Positions 10,342 to 19,093 of a DNA stretch of 64,000 nt are shown here, piece by piece. Source of the DNA: Hyphococcus sp. (GTDB taxonomy: Bacteria; Pseudomonadota; Alphaproteobacteria; Caulobacterales; Parvularculaceae). The notes below the pieces were generated by a model. The model was not told the origin of the DNA. It saw only the letters and a program-made list of their open reading frames with translations, and made no database searches. How positions within the stretch are numbered: the stretch's first letter is position 1; every line of letters starts with the position of its first letter. A program made the translations under genes and the position numbers. The DNA is taken from positions 1 to 64,000 of the forward strand of contig JANQON010000017.1 of NCBI GenBank assembly GCA_028289605.1, written 5' to 3'.

Positions 10342-11736
10342 ATGGCAGAACAATACGACGTCGTGATCATCGGCGCCGGTCCGGGCGGCTATAATGCAGC
10401 GATCCGCGCCGGACAATTGGGTTTGAAAACCGCCATCATCGAAAAGCGGGACAATCAAAAGCTCGGCGGCACGTGCCTCAATGTCGGCTGCATTCCGTCC
10501 AAAGCGCTGCTCCATGCGTCAGAACTCTATGAGGCCGCGGAAAAGTCGTTTGACCAGTTGGGCATCAAGACAGGCGGCGTTGCGCTCGATCTCGCTCAGA
10601 TGCTGAGCCAGAAAGAGGACGCCGTCGAGGCGCTTACCAAGGGCGTTGAGTTCTTAATGAAGAAGAACAAGGTCGAGACGTTTCTCGGCGCCGGCGAGAT
10701 TGTTGGTCCCGGCAAGGTGAAGGTCGGCGACAAAACGCTTGAGACAAAGAACATTGTCATCGCAACTGGTTCAGAAGTCACGCCGTTGCCAGGCGTCGAG
10801 ATTGATGAAGAGCGGATTGTCTCGTCGACGGGCGCGCTTGAGTTCGCCCAGGTGCCGAAACATCTCGTCGTCATCGGCGGCGGCGTCATCGGGTTAGAGC
10901 TCGGATCTGTGTGGCGCCGTCTCGGCAGCAAGGTCACCGTGGTCGAATTCCTGGACAAGATCCTGCCGACCATGGACGCAGAGGTGTCCAAGCAGTTTCA
11001 GCGCATCCTCAAAAAGCAAGGGATGGAGTTCAAACTGTCGTCCAAAGTGACCGGCGCGGAAAAACTCAAAACCAAGATCAAGCTGTCGGTCGAGCCTGCC
11101 GCCGGCGGCGATGCGGAAACCATCGACTGCGACGCCGTGCTTGTGGCCATCGGCCGCCGTCCGCACACTGTCGGATTAGGGCTGGAGACTGTCGGCGTCA
11201 AAACCGACAAGCGCGGGTTTATCGAAACCGATCACTTTCGAACGTCAGTACAGGGCGTGTGGGCGATCGGCGACTGCATTACCGGCCCCATGCTCGCCCA
11301 CAAGGCCGAGGACGATGCGGTGGCGTGTATCGAATTGATCGCTGGCAAAGCTGGGCATGTGAACTACAACACAGTGCCGAATATCGTTTACACCTATCCG
11401 GAAGTCGCCTCGGTCGGGAAAACCGAAGAGGAGCTGAAAGCGGCCGGCGTCGCTTACAAAGTCGGCAAATTTCCGTTCATGGCGAATTCGAGGGCCAAAA
11501 CCAATCACGAGACGGACGGATTTGTTAAAATTCTCGCCGACGCCGAAACGGATAAGGTCCTGGGCTGTCATATTGTCGGCGTGGGCGCCGGCGAATTGAT
11601 CGCCGAAGCGGTTTCGGTGATGGAATTCGGCGGTTCTTCGGAGGACATTGCGCGCACTTGCCATGGCCATCCGACGCGATCCGAGGCGGTCCGCCAGGCC
11701 GCCATGGGCGTCGAAGGCTGGACGATGCAGGCGTAA
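10342..11736 (+). CDS. lpdA: Dihydrolipoyl dehydrogenase (E3)
   Basis: A 464-aa FAD/NAD-dependent disulfide oxidoreductase that reoxidises the dihydrolipoyl groups of SucB. The FAD-binding motif is GAGPGGYNAA at the N-terminus. The redox disulfide is Cys45/Cys50 in GGTCLNVGCIPSK. The NAD-binding GGGVIGLELGSV motif is central, the second FAD motif is GVWAIGDC, and the catalytic base lies in HGHPTRSE near the C-terminus. ATG 10342 gives the standard MAEQYDVVIIGAGPG start. It lies 10 nt upstream of a GNAT gene with its own ribosome site. Confidence 0.97.
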   Translation: MAEQYDVVIIGAGPGGYNAAIRAGQLGLKTAIIEKRDNQKLGGTCLNVGCIPSKALLHASELYEAAEKSFDQLGIKTGGVALDLAQMLSQKEDAVEALTKGVEFLMKKNKVETFLGAGEIVGPGKVKVGDKTLETKNIVIATGSEVTPLPGVEIDEERIVSSTGALEFAQVPKHLVVIGGGVIGLELGSVWRRLGSKVTVVEFLDKILPTMDAEVSKQFQRILKKQGMEFKLSSKVTGAEKLKTKIKLSVEPAAGGDAETIDCDAVLVAIGRRPHTVGLGLETVGVKTDKRGFIETDHFRTSVQGVWAIGDCITGPMLAHKAEDDAVACIELIAGKAGHVNYNTVPNIVYTYPEVASVGKTEEELKAAGVAYKVGKFPFMANSRAKTNHETDGFVKILADAETDKVLGCHIVGVGAGELIAEAVSVMEFGGSSEDIARTCHGHPTRSEAVRQAAMGVEGWTMQA

Positions 11737-11746
11737 GGAGCGCTTT

Positions 11747-12208
11747 GTGGGCGCAGCCCCGACGATCCGGCCAATCGAAAGCGGAGACTGTGAAGTATTG
11801 TTCGGCCTCATGGCCGCGCTTGCCGACCATGAAAATGAACGCGCCGCCTTAACCGTGACGGCTGACCGACTGCGCGCCTCTGGCTTTGGCGCTGCGCCGC
11901 AATGGCGCGGGTTCATTGCGGAGATGGACGGCGCAACCTGCGGCTACGCGACGTTCACGCAGGATTTTCATATCTGGAGCGGCGCCCCAAGGATCTCGCT
12001 GGACGACATTTACGTTGCGCCGGAAAGGCGCGGAACGGGCCTCGGCGAAAGGCTGATGCGGGCGGTGCTTGATACGGCCGAACGCCAGGGCGCTTATGTA
12101 AGCTGGACGGTTCAGCCTGAGAACAAGCGCGCAATCGCATTCTATGAACGGCTTGGCGCGAAATACTGGCTGACCGGAAAATGCGGGTGGCGCCCGAAAC
12201 CAAAATAG
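11747..12208 (+). CDS. GNAT family N-acetyltransferase
   Basis: A 153-aa protein with the GNAT fold: N-terminal TIRPIESGD, the central LDDIYVAPERRGTGLGERLM acetyl-CoA-binding motif A, and C-terminal NKRAIAFYERLGAKY. It begins with GTG at 11747, 7 nt after an AAGGAG site that overlaps the end of lpd, so it is likely co-transcribed with lpd. Homologues resemble diamine/amino-acid acetyltransferases, but the substrate cannot be read from sequence. Confidence 0.85.
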   Translation: MGAAPTIRPIESGDCEVLFGLMAALADHENERAALTVTADRLRASGFGAAPQWRGFIAEMDGATCGYATFTQDFHIWSGAPRISLDDIYVAPERRGTGLGERLMRAVLDTAERQGAYVSWTVQPENKRAIAFYERLGAKYWLTGKCGWRPKPK

Positions 12209-12232
12209 GCAAGATGAAACGCTTCGGCAGTT

Positions 12233-12853
12233 TTGGACATCATCGTGGACGAAAGCATCGAAACTTCCAAAACGCCGATGATTGATATCATCGATGACAT
12301 TGTCGCCGACGCTCGCGACGGCGAGCTGACGCTCGGCGACGTCCTCGATGATCTTGGCGATCGATCCTACGGGCCGCTGTTCTTTATCCTGGGACTGATT
12401 ATCTTATTGCCTATTGGCGCCGTTCCCGGCGTGCCGATCGTACTTGGCGGGGTTTTGGTGATCCTTGCCGTCCAGTTCGTATTCGGACTAAAGCATCCGT
12501 GGATGCCGGACCGATTTCGTCACCTCTCGGTGACGGCGGAAAAAGCGCAGGCCGCGCGCCAGCGAGCCGCGCCGTTTCTTCGGGCGGTGGATCGCGTCGT
12601 CGATACGCGGGTCGTCTGGATTGTTTCGCGGCCCATGCGCGTATTTGCGGCGGTTTCCATCATTCTCCTGTCTTTGACGATGATTCCGCTGGAGTTTGTT
12701 CCCTTCGGCGTCGCCGTCCCTGCGGCGGCGGTGTCCGCATTCGGATTGGCGATCGTTGCGCGCGACGGCGTGTTGATGATGGTCGCGTTGGGATTTGTCG
12801 GCGGCACCAGCTGGCTGCTTACGAGCGTCTGGGCCATGGTGTTCAGCGCTTAG
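12233..12853 (+). CDS. ExoD family membrane protein
   Basis: About 206 aa, with an acidic N-terminus (TLGDVLDDLGDRSYGPLFFILGLIILLPIGAVPGVP) diagnostic of the ExoD/exopolysaccharide synthesis family and about four hydrophobic segments. Family members are inner-membrane proteins linked to exopolysaccharide or alkaline tolerance in rhizobia; the biochemical role is unknown. The start codon is unclear: TTG 12233 or GTG 12245 are the candidates, neither with a strong ribosome site. The stop overlaps the convergent VOC gene by 4 bp. Confidence 0.8.
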   Translation: MDIIVDESIETSKTPMIDIIDDIVADARDGELTLGDVLDDLGDRSYGPLFFILGLIILLPIGAVPGVPIVLGGVLVILAVQFVFGLKHPWMPDRFRHLSVTAEKAQAARQRAAPFLRAVDRVVDTRVVWIVSRPMRVFAAVSIILLSLTMIPLEFVPFGVAVPAAAVSAFGLAIVARDGVLMMVALGFVGGTSWLLTSVWAMVFSA

Positions 12854-13233
12854 GCGTAGCTCACGACCTCATACTCAATATTGTCTTCGTCCATGAAGTA
12901 AAATCGCCGCCCCGGCTCATAGTCGCCGTGATTGAAGGGCTTGTATCCTGCGGCGGCCACGCGTTTTTCGATCTTGTCGAGATCGTCGACAACCACGCCG
13001 ACATGGTTGAGGCGGCCGACCATCGCATACCCGCCGGGCTTCTCGTCGGTCTTGTGACTTGTTGAATATAGCGCGACATACTGATCGTCTGTGCCCACAT
13101 GATACGTGTATCCATCGTCGATAGCCGGACCGCTCCAGCGAACTTTCCAGTCAAAAAGCGCGCACATTGTTTCAGCGGCGCGTTTTGAGTCGCTGACAGT
13201 TAGGTTCACGTGCTCCAGAATTGGTTTCGTCAT
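12850..13233 (-). CDS. VOC superfamily (glyoxalase/bleomycin-resistance type) protein
   Basis: A 127-aa single VOC domain: LEHVNLTVSD at the start, RLNHVGVVVDDLD in the middle and RRFYFMDEDNIEYEVVSY at the end, with the paired beta-alpha-beta-beta-beta modules. The metal/substrate positions look like His8, His78 and a C-terminal Glu (inference). It starts with ATG behind an AAAGGAA site, 14 nt after the stop of a 58-aa ORF, and both lie downstream of a SoxR-type promoter at 13453-13483. That places it in a redox-stress regulon. Substrate unknown. Confidence 0.85.
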   Translation of the reverse strand: MTKPILEHVNLTVSDSKRAAETMCALFDWKVRWSGPAIDDGYTYHVGTDDQYVALYSTSHKTDEKPGGYAMVGRLNHVGVVVDDLDKIEKRVAAAGYKPFNHGDYEPGRRFYFMDEDNIEYEVVSYA

Positions 13234-13247
13234 TGTTCGATTCCTTT

Positions 13248-13424
13248 CTAATAGTTGGCGAAAAAATGGGGGCGTTCAGCGGCGTTGCTCGGCTGCGAGC
13301 CGGATCGAAAATACGGCTCGCGGATACCGTATCTGTCGGTCCAGCCGAAATAGCCTTCCCGGCTTTGCGCCGCTTGCAACAATGGTTTTTTCAACGCCGC
13401 CAGGATGGTCCTCAGGCCGCTCAT
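13248..13424 (-). CDS. 58-aa small protein, first gene after the SoxR promoter
   Basis: A minus-strand ORF of 58 codons starting at ATG 13424, with an AAAAGGAAC ribosome site 7 nt upstream and a TAG stop 14 nt before the VOC gene. The product begins MSGLRTILAALKKPLLQ, an amphipathic basic helix, followed by SREGYFGWTDRYGIREPYF, an aromatic-rich part; there is no signal peptide or cysteine. I recognise no family. Its position directly behind the predicted transcription start of the SoxR box makes it the first target gene. Expression and product are predictions. Confidence 0.6.
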   Translation of the reverse strand: MSGLRTILAALKKPLLQAAQSREGYFGWTDRYGIREPYFRSGSQPSNAAERPHFFANY

Positions 13425-13452
13425 GACTGGTTCCTTTTCTCAACCTTGCATC

Positions 13453-13483
13453 ACGCTACGACGTCAAGTTAACTTGAGGTCAA
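13453..13483 (-). promoter_or_regulatory. SoxR-type promoter/operator (19-bp spacer)
   Basis: The 18-mer at 13462-13479, CGTCAAGTTAACTTGAGG, differs at one position from the E. coli soxS SoxR box as I know it. Read on the minus strand it lies between a -35 TTGACC (13483-13478) and a -10 TAGCGT (13458-13453) with a 19-bp spacer, the lengthened spacing that MerR-family activators require. It faces the 58-aa ORF and VOC gene and lies about 38 bp from the soxR start on the other strand. Confidence 0.85.
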
Positions 13484-13517
13484 GCGCTAAATGAAACTTT
13501 TTGAAGGAGAGCGGCCA

Positions 13518-13976
13518 ATGGCGTCGCAGCAATGGATCGCCATCGGGGAAGTGGCGTCGCGAACCGGCGTCGCAGTGTCCGCCGTACGGTTTTATGAAGA
13601 AAAAGGGCTGATCGAATCGCGACGGGACGGCGGCGGGCGGCGTCTGTTTTTGCGTTCTGATATTCGCCGCATTTCCTTTATCCTTATCGCTCAGCGTCTC
13701 GGTTTCTCACTCGACGACATAGGCGCGCATCTTCGCGGATTGCCAAACGGCCGTACACCGACAAAAAAGGACTGGGAAAAGATCAGCGGCCAATTTAAGG
13801 CCGCCATTGATGAACGGATCATCGCACTCACGACGATGCGCGAAAGATTGACCTCTTGTATCGGTTGCGGCTGTCTCTCGCTGAAATCTTGCGGGCTTTA
13901 CAACAGCGGCGATCAGGCTCGCAAAAAAGGGGCGGGTCCGCGCTACCTGATGGGAGACACGCCGCCGCATTTTTGA
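13518..13976 (+). CDS. soxR: Redox-sensing MerR-family activator SoxR
   Basis: A 152-aa regulator. The N-terminal winged helix (IAIGEVASRTGVAVSAVRFYEEKGLI) binds DNA and the dimerisation helix follows. The [2Fe-2S] ligands are Cys114, Cys117, Cys119 and Cys125 in the exact SoxR spacing CX2CXCX5C. Oxidation of the cluster by redox-cycling compounds activates target promoters. ATG 13518 follows an AAGGAGA site. The gene is divergent from the small ORF/VOC pair with a SoxR box between them, so it probably controls that pair and itself. Confidence 0.95.
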   Translation: MASQQWIAIGEVASRTGVAVSAVRFYEEKGLIESRRDGGGRRLFLRSDIRRISFILIAQRLGFSLDDIGAHLRGLPNGRTPTKKDWEKISGQFKAAIDERIIALTTMRERLTSCIGCGCLSLKSCGLYNSGDQARKKGAGPRYLMGDTPPHF

Positions 13977-14031
13977 GCGGCCCGTGAAAAAAGCGGCTCG
14001 ACTTTCGAAACGGCTTCGGTATTGATCGACT

Positions 14032-14301
14032 ATGGCAGCTTCCCTCACCGGCGCCGATATCGTGGGTCTTGTCGGCGTCAGTTTTGTCGTCGGCACCTAT
14101 TTTCTATCGCAGATTGGGAAGATGGACGTGACCCGCCCGCTCTATCCGGCGCTTAACGGGCTCGGCGCGCTGTTCATCCTCTATTCTCTCTTTCACACCT
14201 TCAATATGGCGTCTTTTGTGATCGAGTTGTTCTGGCTCGGGATCAGTTTGGTTGGGCTGGTCCGGTCGCTGTTCGTGGCCAATAAGCGCGACAAAACGTG
14301 A
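14032..14301 (+). CDS. CBU_0592-like small integral membrane protein
   Basis: An 89-aa protein with three predicted membrane segments (about residues 8-26, 38-56 and 60-80). The pattern VGLVGVSFVVGTYFLSQIG, then LYPALNGLGALFILYSL, then FVIELFWLGISLVGLVR, matches the CBU_0592-like family of small membrane proteins of unknown role. It stands alone between soxR and the peptide transporter. Confidence 0.75.
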   Translation: MAASLTGADIVGLVGVSFVVGTYFLSQIGKMDVTRPLYPALNGLGALFILYSLFHTFNMASFVIELFWLGISLVGLVRSLFVANKRDKT

Positions 14302-14527
14302 AGTCCGGACAGTCAGTTCGCCACGTTTTCGCCGTATCCGCGGTCCTACATTGACGACTTTAGCCTGATCGGCGCGAAGTCCTGTCGGCCTAAGGTCTGG
14401 ATTTTGCGATCGTTTCCGGCTTACATGCGGATCAATTTTGAGCGCCGGTCGCGTTATTGCGGCGAAAGGGTCGGCGCATATCAGGGGTCAGCGCCGGCGC
14501 GTGACGCGGCGCAAAACGGAGCACTCA

Positions 14528-16153
14528 ATGTTTTATCTGGTCTTGGCGGGCATCGCCCTCATTGGTTTGTTGATGACGCTTTTTCAGATGCGCCATCATC
14601 CCAAAGGACTGTTCATCCTTTTCTTCGCGGAGATGTGGGAGCGGTTTTCGTATTACGGCATGCGCGCGCTTCTGGTGCTCTATCTGACGCAGCATTTTCT
14701 GTTCAGTGAAACCGCCGCTTACGGACTTTACGGCGCCTACACCACGCTGGTTTATATTTTGCCGGTCATTGGCGGCGTCCTCGCGGACCGGTATCTCGGC
14801 CAGCGGCAGGCCGTCACCATCGGCGCGCTTCTGTTGGTCGCCGGTCACGGGCTGATGGCCGTCGAAGGCGAACAGGTGCAGGCGGGCGGTTCGCCCGACG
14901 CATTCGTGATCAACACCTTTTACATGGCGTTGGCGTTGATCATCATGGGCGTCGGTTTTTTGAAGGCGAATATCTCCACAATCGTTGGCGAACTGTATCC
15001 GAAAACCGACACGCGCCGCGACGGCGCATTCACGCTGTTCTATGTGGGCATCAACTTGGGGGCGGCCTTTGGCGCGCTCCTCGCCGGCTATCTCGGCGAG
15101 ACATATGGTTGGAAATACGGCTTCGGCCTCGCCGGCATCGGCATGCTTGCGGGACTTGTCGTTTTCGTTATCGGCAAGCCGCTTCTGAAAGGCGCAGGCG
15201 AGTCGCCCAATCCGGAGCTCCTCAATCGCAAACGATTCGCCGGATTGTCGACCCGGTGGCTGATCTATATCGGCACGTTGATTGGCACCATCTTCGTATG
15301 GTGGGTCGTGCGCGATCAGCAAACGGTCAACATCCTGCTGATGATCGCCGGCGCCCTGACCGTCGCATACATCCTGTTCCGATCGGTGTTCACGTTGGAC
15401 GCGCATGCGCGCGACCGCATATTCGCCGCGATGTTCCTGATTTCGGTTCAAGTCCTGTTCTGGGCGCTGTTTGAGCAAACCGGATCTTCGCTCAACATCT
15501 ACACGCGCGATGAAGTGGACCGCACGATCTTCGGTCAAGAGATCGTCACATCGGTGTTCCAGTCGATTAATGCGATCTACATCATTTTGCTGGGGCCGCT
15601 GTTCGCCATGTTGTGGGTCTGGCTCGGCAAACGCGGAATGGAGCCCACCGCGCCGCAGAAATTCGGTCTTGGCGTCATCCAGCTTGGGCTCGGATTCCTC
15701 GTTCTTGTGTGGGGCGCCAACATGGCAGGCGCGAGCGCATTGACGCCGGTGATCTTCATCTTCCTCATCTATCTGCTGCACACCACGGGCGAGCTTTGTC
15801 TGTCGCCGGTGGGGCTGTCGGCGATGACGCGGCTTTCGACGTCCTCCATGGTCGGACTGATCATGGGGACATGGTTCCTGGCGTCGGGCGCCGGCAACGC
15901 CGTCGCTGCGCTCATCGCCCAGGCCACGGCCGCCGAAGGACCCAATGGCGAAAGCCTGGTGCTGCAGGTCTATTCCAATGTTGGTTGGCTGGCTGTCGCC
16001 GTCGGCGTCGGCCTCATCGTCGTATCGCCTCTGATCAATTACCTCATGCATCTGAAAACGCTGAAGGACGAGCATCTCGCCGGCGAGAGCGAGATCGGCG
16101 AACCGATGGGCCCGGGCATTCACCCGGCGCGACGGGAAAATCCAGCCGAATGA
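14528..16153 (+). CDS. POT/PTR2 family proton-dependent oligopeptide transporter
   Basis: A 541-aa major-facilitator protein with about 14 membrane segments. The PTR2 signatures are clear: FFAEMWERFSYYGMRALLVLY near residues 33-53, containing the ExxERFxYYG proton-coupling motif, and GAFTLFYVGINLGAAFG further on. It imports di- and tripeptides with protons across the inner membrane. ATG 14528 places the first helix directly before the motif. The spacing to the adenosyltransferase gene is 16 nt, so the two may be co-transcribed. Confidence 0.92.
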   Translation: MFYLVLAGIALIGLLMTLFQMRHHPKGLFILFFAEMWERFSYYGMRALLVLYLTQHFLFSETAAYGLYGAYTTLVYILPVIGGVLADRYLGQRQAVTIGALLLVAGHGLMAVEGEQVQAGGSPDAFVINTFYMALALIIMGVGFLKANISTIVGELYPKTDTRRDGAFTLFYVGINLGAAFGALLAGYLGETYGWKYGFGLAGIGMLAGLVVFVIGKPLLKGAGESPNPELLNRKRFAGLSTRWLIYIGTLIGTIFVWWVVRDQQTVNILLMIAGALTVAYILFRSVFTLDAHARDRIFAAMFLISVQVLFWALFEQTGSSLNIYTRDEVDRTIFGQEIVTSVFQSINAIYIILLGPLFAMLWVWLGKRGMEPTAPQKFGLGVIQLGLGFLVLVWGANMAGASALTPVIFIFLIYLLHTTGELCLSPVGLSAMTRLSTSSMVGLIMGTWFLASGAGNAVAALIAQATAAEGPNGESLVLQVYSNVGWLAVAVGVGLIVVSPLINYLMHLKTLKDEHLAGESEIGEPMGPGIHPARRENPAE

Positions 16154-16169
16154 GCCGCAGGAGACGTCC

Positions 16170-16730
16170 ATGCCCGATCGGCTGACCAAAATCACCACCC
16201 GCGGCGGCGACGGCGGTGAAACCTCCCTTGGCGACGGATCAAGAGTGGCGAAAGACGATCCTCGGATCGTTCTCATTGGCGAAATCGACGAGCTCAATGC
16301 GGCGATCGGGGTTCTCATTGCGCATCTGGAGCCCGGCGACGTCGCCGCCACGCTCACCGGGGTCCAGCATGATCTGTTCGATCTCGGCGGCGGGCTTTGC
16401 TTTCCGGGCGCGCCATTGTTGTCCGAAGCTCATGTCAGTCGCCTGGATGAGGCGGGCGCGGCGCTGAACGAAGCGCTGCCGCCCTTGAAGGAATTCATCC
16501 TGCCCGGCGGCGCGCCGGCGATCGCCTTCGCCCATGTGGCGCGAACTGTTTGCAGGCGTTCGGAAAGGACGATGGCGGCGTTCGCAAGACAGGAAGACGC
16601 CGCTCACGCGCTCGCTTATCTCAACCGGTTGTCGGACTATTTGTTTATCGCCGGTCGTTTTGAAGCCAAACGTCTCGGGCTGGTTGAGACCCTCTGGCGC
16701 AAAGAAGCGAGCCTTTCCGCCGGCGAGTAG
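16170..16730 (+). CDS. Cob(I)yrinic acid a,c-diamide adenosyltransferase (PduO type)
   Basis: A 186-aa ATP:cob(I)alamin adenosyltransferase. The N-terminal ATP-binding segment KITTRGGDGGETSLGDGSRV corresponds to the family TRTGDDGTTGLGDGSRV. The four-helix core includes IGEIDELNAAIG and RTVCRRSERTM, with the conserved arginines. It converts cob(I)alamin and ATP into adenosylcobalamin in the cytoplasm. No other cobalamin biosynthesis gene is in the window, so it may act in salvage. The start ATG lies 16 nt after the transporter stop. Confidence 0.9.
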   Translation: MPDRLTKITTRGGDGGETSLGDGSRVAKDDPRIVLIGEIDELNAAIGVLIAHLEPGDVAATLTGVQHDLFDLGGGLCFPGAPLLSEAHVSRLDEAGAALNEALPPLKEFILPGGAPAIAFAHVARTVCRRSERTMAAFARQEDAAHALAYLNRLSDYLFIAGRFEAKRLGLVETLWRKEASLSAGE

Positions 16731-17211
16731 GCAGGCGGTTCGGCTGTGCAAGGCGCCGGCGGAGACCGCGGCGGCGCCTTGAGTTTCGCCGCGGCGCTTC
16801 GCGGTTGCTGACGGGCGGAACAACGCCGTGGAAGGGGGGGGGCTCAACCGGCGGTTGTTTCCGCCGGCTCGCAGACGCTGGGAATATGTTCTAATATCAC
16901 AGAATCCGACGGGCGCGCCCGCCGCCTGCGGCGCCGGAGTCACCGCCCCCGAAGAGGCTTATTTCGCGCTGAGCGCATCTCGTGCTCATCCGGGGTTTCC
17001 AGCGGTTAAATTTCTGTCAACGCAGGTTAACGAAGTCTTGCCGGAGGCGATGCGTTGATGCAACATTGTCACGCCGACAAGGCGAAATTGGGCGAAAATC
17101 GCACTTAACCATCTATATCCGGGACGACAAACTCGTTAGGACGATGAGAAAGGTTCCGAAGTCGGCGTCTGCGTTGGCGCACAAGTTTGAATCCACCTGA
17201 GGAGGGGTAAA
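16731..17211. other. Intergenic region before the OmpA-type porin
   Basis: No supported gene in these 481 bp. It holds a 10-bp perfect inverted repeat (CAAGGCGCCG 16749-16758 and CGGCGCCTTG 16772-16781) followed by only AGTTT, a weak terminator candidate for the adenosyltransferase gene. It also has a run of nine G residues around 16834-16842 and a CCGGCGG-TTGTTT-CCGCCGG hairpin at 16848-16867. The 150 bp before the porin are more A/T-rich and probably contain its promoter and untranslated leader. Confidence 0.4.
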
Positions 17212-18363
17212 ATGAAATTCAAGACGACCTTGCTGACGGCGGCGGCGACATTTGCAATCGCGCCTGCGGCTCACGCATATGAGGGTCTTTACGGCGCCAT
17301 CGGCGCGGGCCTCAGCTATTTCGGTTACGAGAACGATGTCAGCAACGACCATCCGGACGGCTCTGGTCCTTTCGCGTTTGACAGCGACTCCGACTATGAC
17401 AACGGCATCGGCATCTACACGGCGCTCGGCATCAAGCACGCAAACGGCTTTCGGACCGAGCTCGAATATTCGTATCGCAATGCCGACATCGACCAAATTG
17501 ATCCCCAGGCCGGTTTTGCCGGGGTCCCGAGCGGCAGCCTGAACGGCGATACGCGCATCCACGCATTTATGGGCAACGTCCTTTACGACTTCGACGGCGC
17601 CAGCAACATCGTCACGCCGTATATCGGCGGCGGCGTCGGCGTGGGCCGCGTCAATCACTCCATCGCCGGCGTGAACCCGGCGACGGGGCTCGCCATCGCT
17701 TACGGCAACCGGCAGTACAACTTCGCCTATCAAGGGATCGCCGGCGTTGCAGTTTCCCTGGCGGAAAATCTGGATCTGGATTTGTCGTATCGCTATTTCG
17801 GCATGCTCGGAAATTCTTACGAAGGCGCAGTGATCAACGGCGTCGCTTCCGAAATCAAAGCCGAGGCGGATTCGCACAATCTGTTTGCGGGCCTGCGTTG
17901 GAGCTTCGGCGACTCTGAGCCGGCCGCTCCCCCCGTTCAGTACAAAGACTGCTGGGACGGCTCCAGCGTTCCGATCTCTGCTGAGTGTCCGCCGCAGATC
18001 GTTGAGCAACAAGACGCGACCCTGGATCCGATTCAGTTCACGGTCTACTTCGACTATGACAAGTCGAACCTGACGCCGCAGGCGTCGACGCTTATCCAGG
18101 AGGCGTCGTCTCGCGCGCTGCAGAACAATGTCGACACTGTCGTCGTTGCAGGCAACACCGACACCTCCGGCTCTTCGGCTTACAACCAAGCGCTCTCAGA
18201 GCGGCGCGCCCGCGTTGTTCGCGATGCGCTGATCGCCAACGGCGTTTCGGCCGATGCGATCCGAACGGAAGCTTTCGGCGAAACCAATCTCGCCAAGCCT
18301 ACCGCAGACGGCGTTCGCGAACCGCTGAACCGTCGCTCTGAAGTGGTTATCAGCTTCGAATAA
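17212..18363 (+). CDS. OmpA family outer membrane protein
   Basis: A 383-aa protein with a signal peptide (residues 1-22, ending AAHA before YEGLYG). Residues about 23-240 form a beta-barrel (YIGGGVGVGRV, LDLSYRYFG, FAGLRWSFGD). A short linker has one cysteine pair (KDCWDGSSVPISAECPP), and residues about 275-383 form the OmpA C-terminal peptidoglycan-binding domain with FDYDKSNLTP and the NTDTSGSSAYNQALSERRA motif. It anchors the outer membrane to peptidoglycan. A strong ribosome site (GAGGAGGGG) and its own strong terminator suggest high monocistronic expression. Confidence 0.93.
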   Translation: MKFKTTLLTAAATFAIAPAAHAYEGLYGAIGAGLSYFGYENDVSNDHPDGSGPFAFDSDSDYDNGIGIYTALGIKHANGFRTELEYSYRNADIDQIDPQAGFAGVPSGSLNGDTRIHAFMGNVLYDFDGASNIVTPYIGGGVGVGRVNHSIAGVNPATGLAIAYGNRQYNFAYQGIAGVAVSLAENLDLDLSYRYFGMLGNSYEGAVINGVASEIKAEADSHNLFAGLRWSFGDSEPAAPPVQYKDCWDGSSVPISAECPPQIVEQQDATLDPIQFTVYFDYDKSNLTPQASTLIQEASSRALQNNVDTVVVAGNTDTSGSSAYNQALSERRARVVRDALIANGVSADAIRTEAFGETNLAKPTADGVREPLNRRSEVVISFE

Positions 18364-18385
18364 GCGCCGAGTTTTTCTCGGTCAG

Positions 18386-18419
18386 GCCGGCGCAGCGATT
18401 GCTGCGCCGGCTTTTTTTT
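18386..18419 (+). terminator. Rho-independent terminator after the OmpA-type gene
   Basis: Perfect 11-bp stem GCCGGCGCAGC/GCTGCGCCGGC with a GATT loop and eight T residues. It separates the porin from the convergent TetR gene. Confidence 0.95.
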
Positions 18420-18466
18420 GCCGTTTCGGAATATCTGCAAACGAGCGCGCGGGCGCACCGGCGACG

Positions 18467-19093
18467 CTACTTTTTGGCGAAAATCAGAAAAAACGCGTCG
18501 ACGCCCGTCGTCACCTGCTCTTCGATGGCGGCGTCCAAATCATCGGGAGTGTCGCCGAGCAACATCCGCGTGTGCAGCGGTTCGGTGATAAGCGCGCCCA
18601 GTCGCCACAATGCTGCTTCCGCATCATCGATGGACAGTGAGCCTTTCGCCGCGATGCGTTCGAGAATGGGCGTTGTTTGGTTCACCATCCATTGCGGACC
18701 GTGCTTGAGATAGTTGCGACCGATCGACGGTGTGCGTTCCGCCTCAAACGCCGCGATGCGCCGCAGCGACAACGCCTCGGGCGCGAGGACCCCTTTCACA
18801 AATTCCCGACTTAGCGCCAGTATCAACTCGCGCGGCGGCAGGGTCGCTTCAATGTCGCTGGTGTCGACGGGCAAAAGATGGCGGCAGGTTTCCTCGATCG
18901 CCGCGCCGAACAGTTCTTCCTTGGACCGGAAGCGGTTATAGACCGTACGCTTGGATACGCCCGCGACCAGGGCGATTTGGTCCATGCTCGCCGCGTCGAA
19001 CCCCTTGGACAAAAACGTGCTCCGCGCCGCATTGATAATTGCGTCGGTTTTTTCGTCGATCCGAGTTTTCTCTTTTAACGCTGCGCCCGCCAT
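18467..19093 (-). CDS. TetR/AcrR family transcriptional regulator
   Basis: A 208-aa repressor with an N-terminal helix-turn-helix (IINAARSTFLSKGFDAASMDQIALVAGVSKRTVYNRF; the TVYNRF recognition helix is typical). The ligand-binding C-terminal half contains EALSLRRIAAFEAERTPSIGRNYLKHGP, similar to the AefR-type TetR_C domain. Divergent from the PBP gene across 135 bp. No target pump or enzyme lies beside it, so its ligand and regulon cannot be inferred. Confidence 0.85.
   Translation of the reverse strand: MAGAALKEKTRIDEKTDAIINAARSTFLSKGFDAASMDQIALVAGVSKRTVYNRFRSKEELFGAAIEETCRHLLPVDTSDIEATLPPRELILALSREFVKGVLAPEALSLRRIAAFEAERTPSIGRNYLKHGPQWMVNQTTPILERIAAKGSLSIDDAEAALWRLGALITEPLHTRMLLGDTPDDLDAAIEEQVTTGVDAFFLIFAKK

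Noticed and set aside
12499-13065. 188-codon plus-strand frame across the exoD/VOC junction
   Set aside because: It overlaps two well-supported genes in other frames and has no recognisable domain.
16828-17058. 76-codon frame in the gap before the OmpA-type gene
   Set aside because: It begins on the nine-G run, has no ribosome site and no family resemblance.
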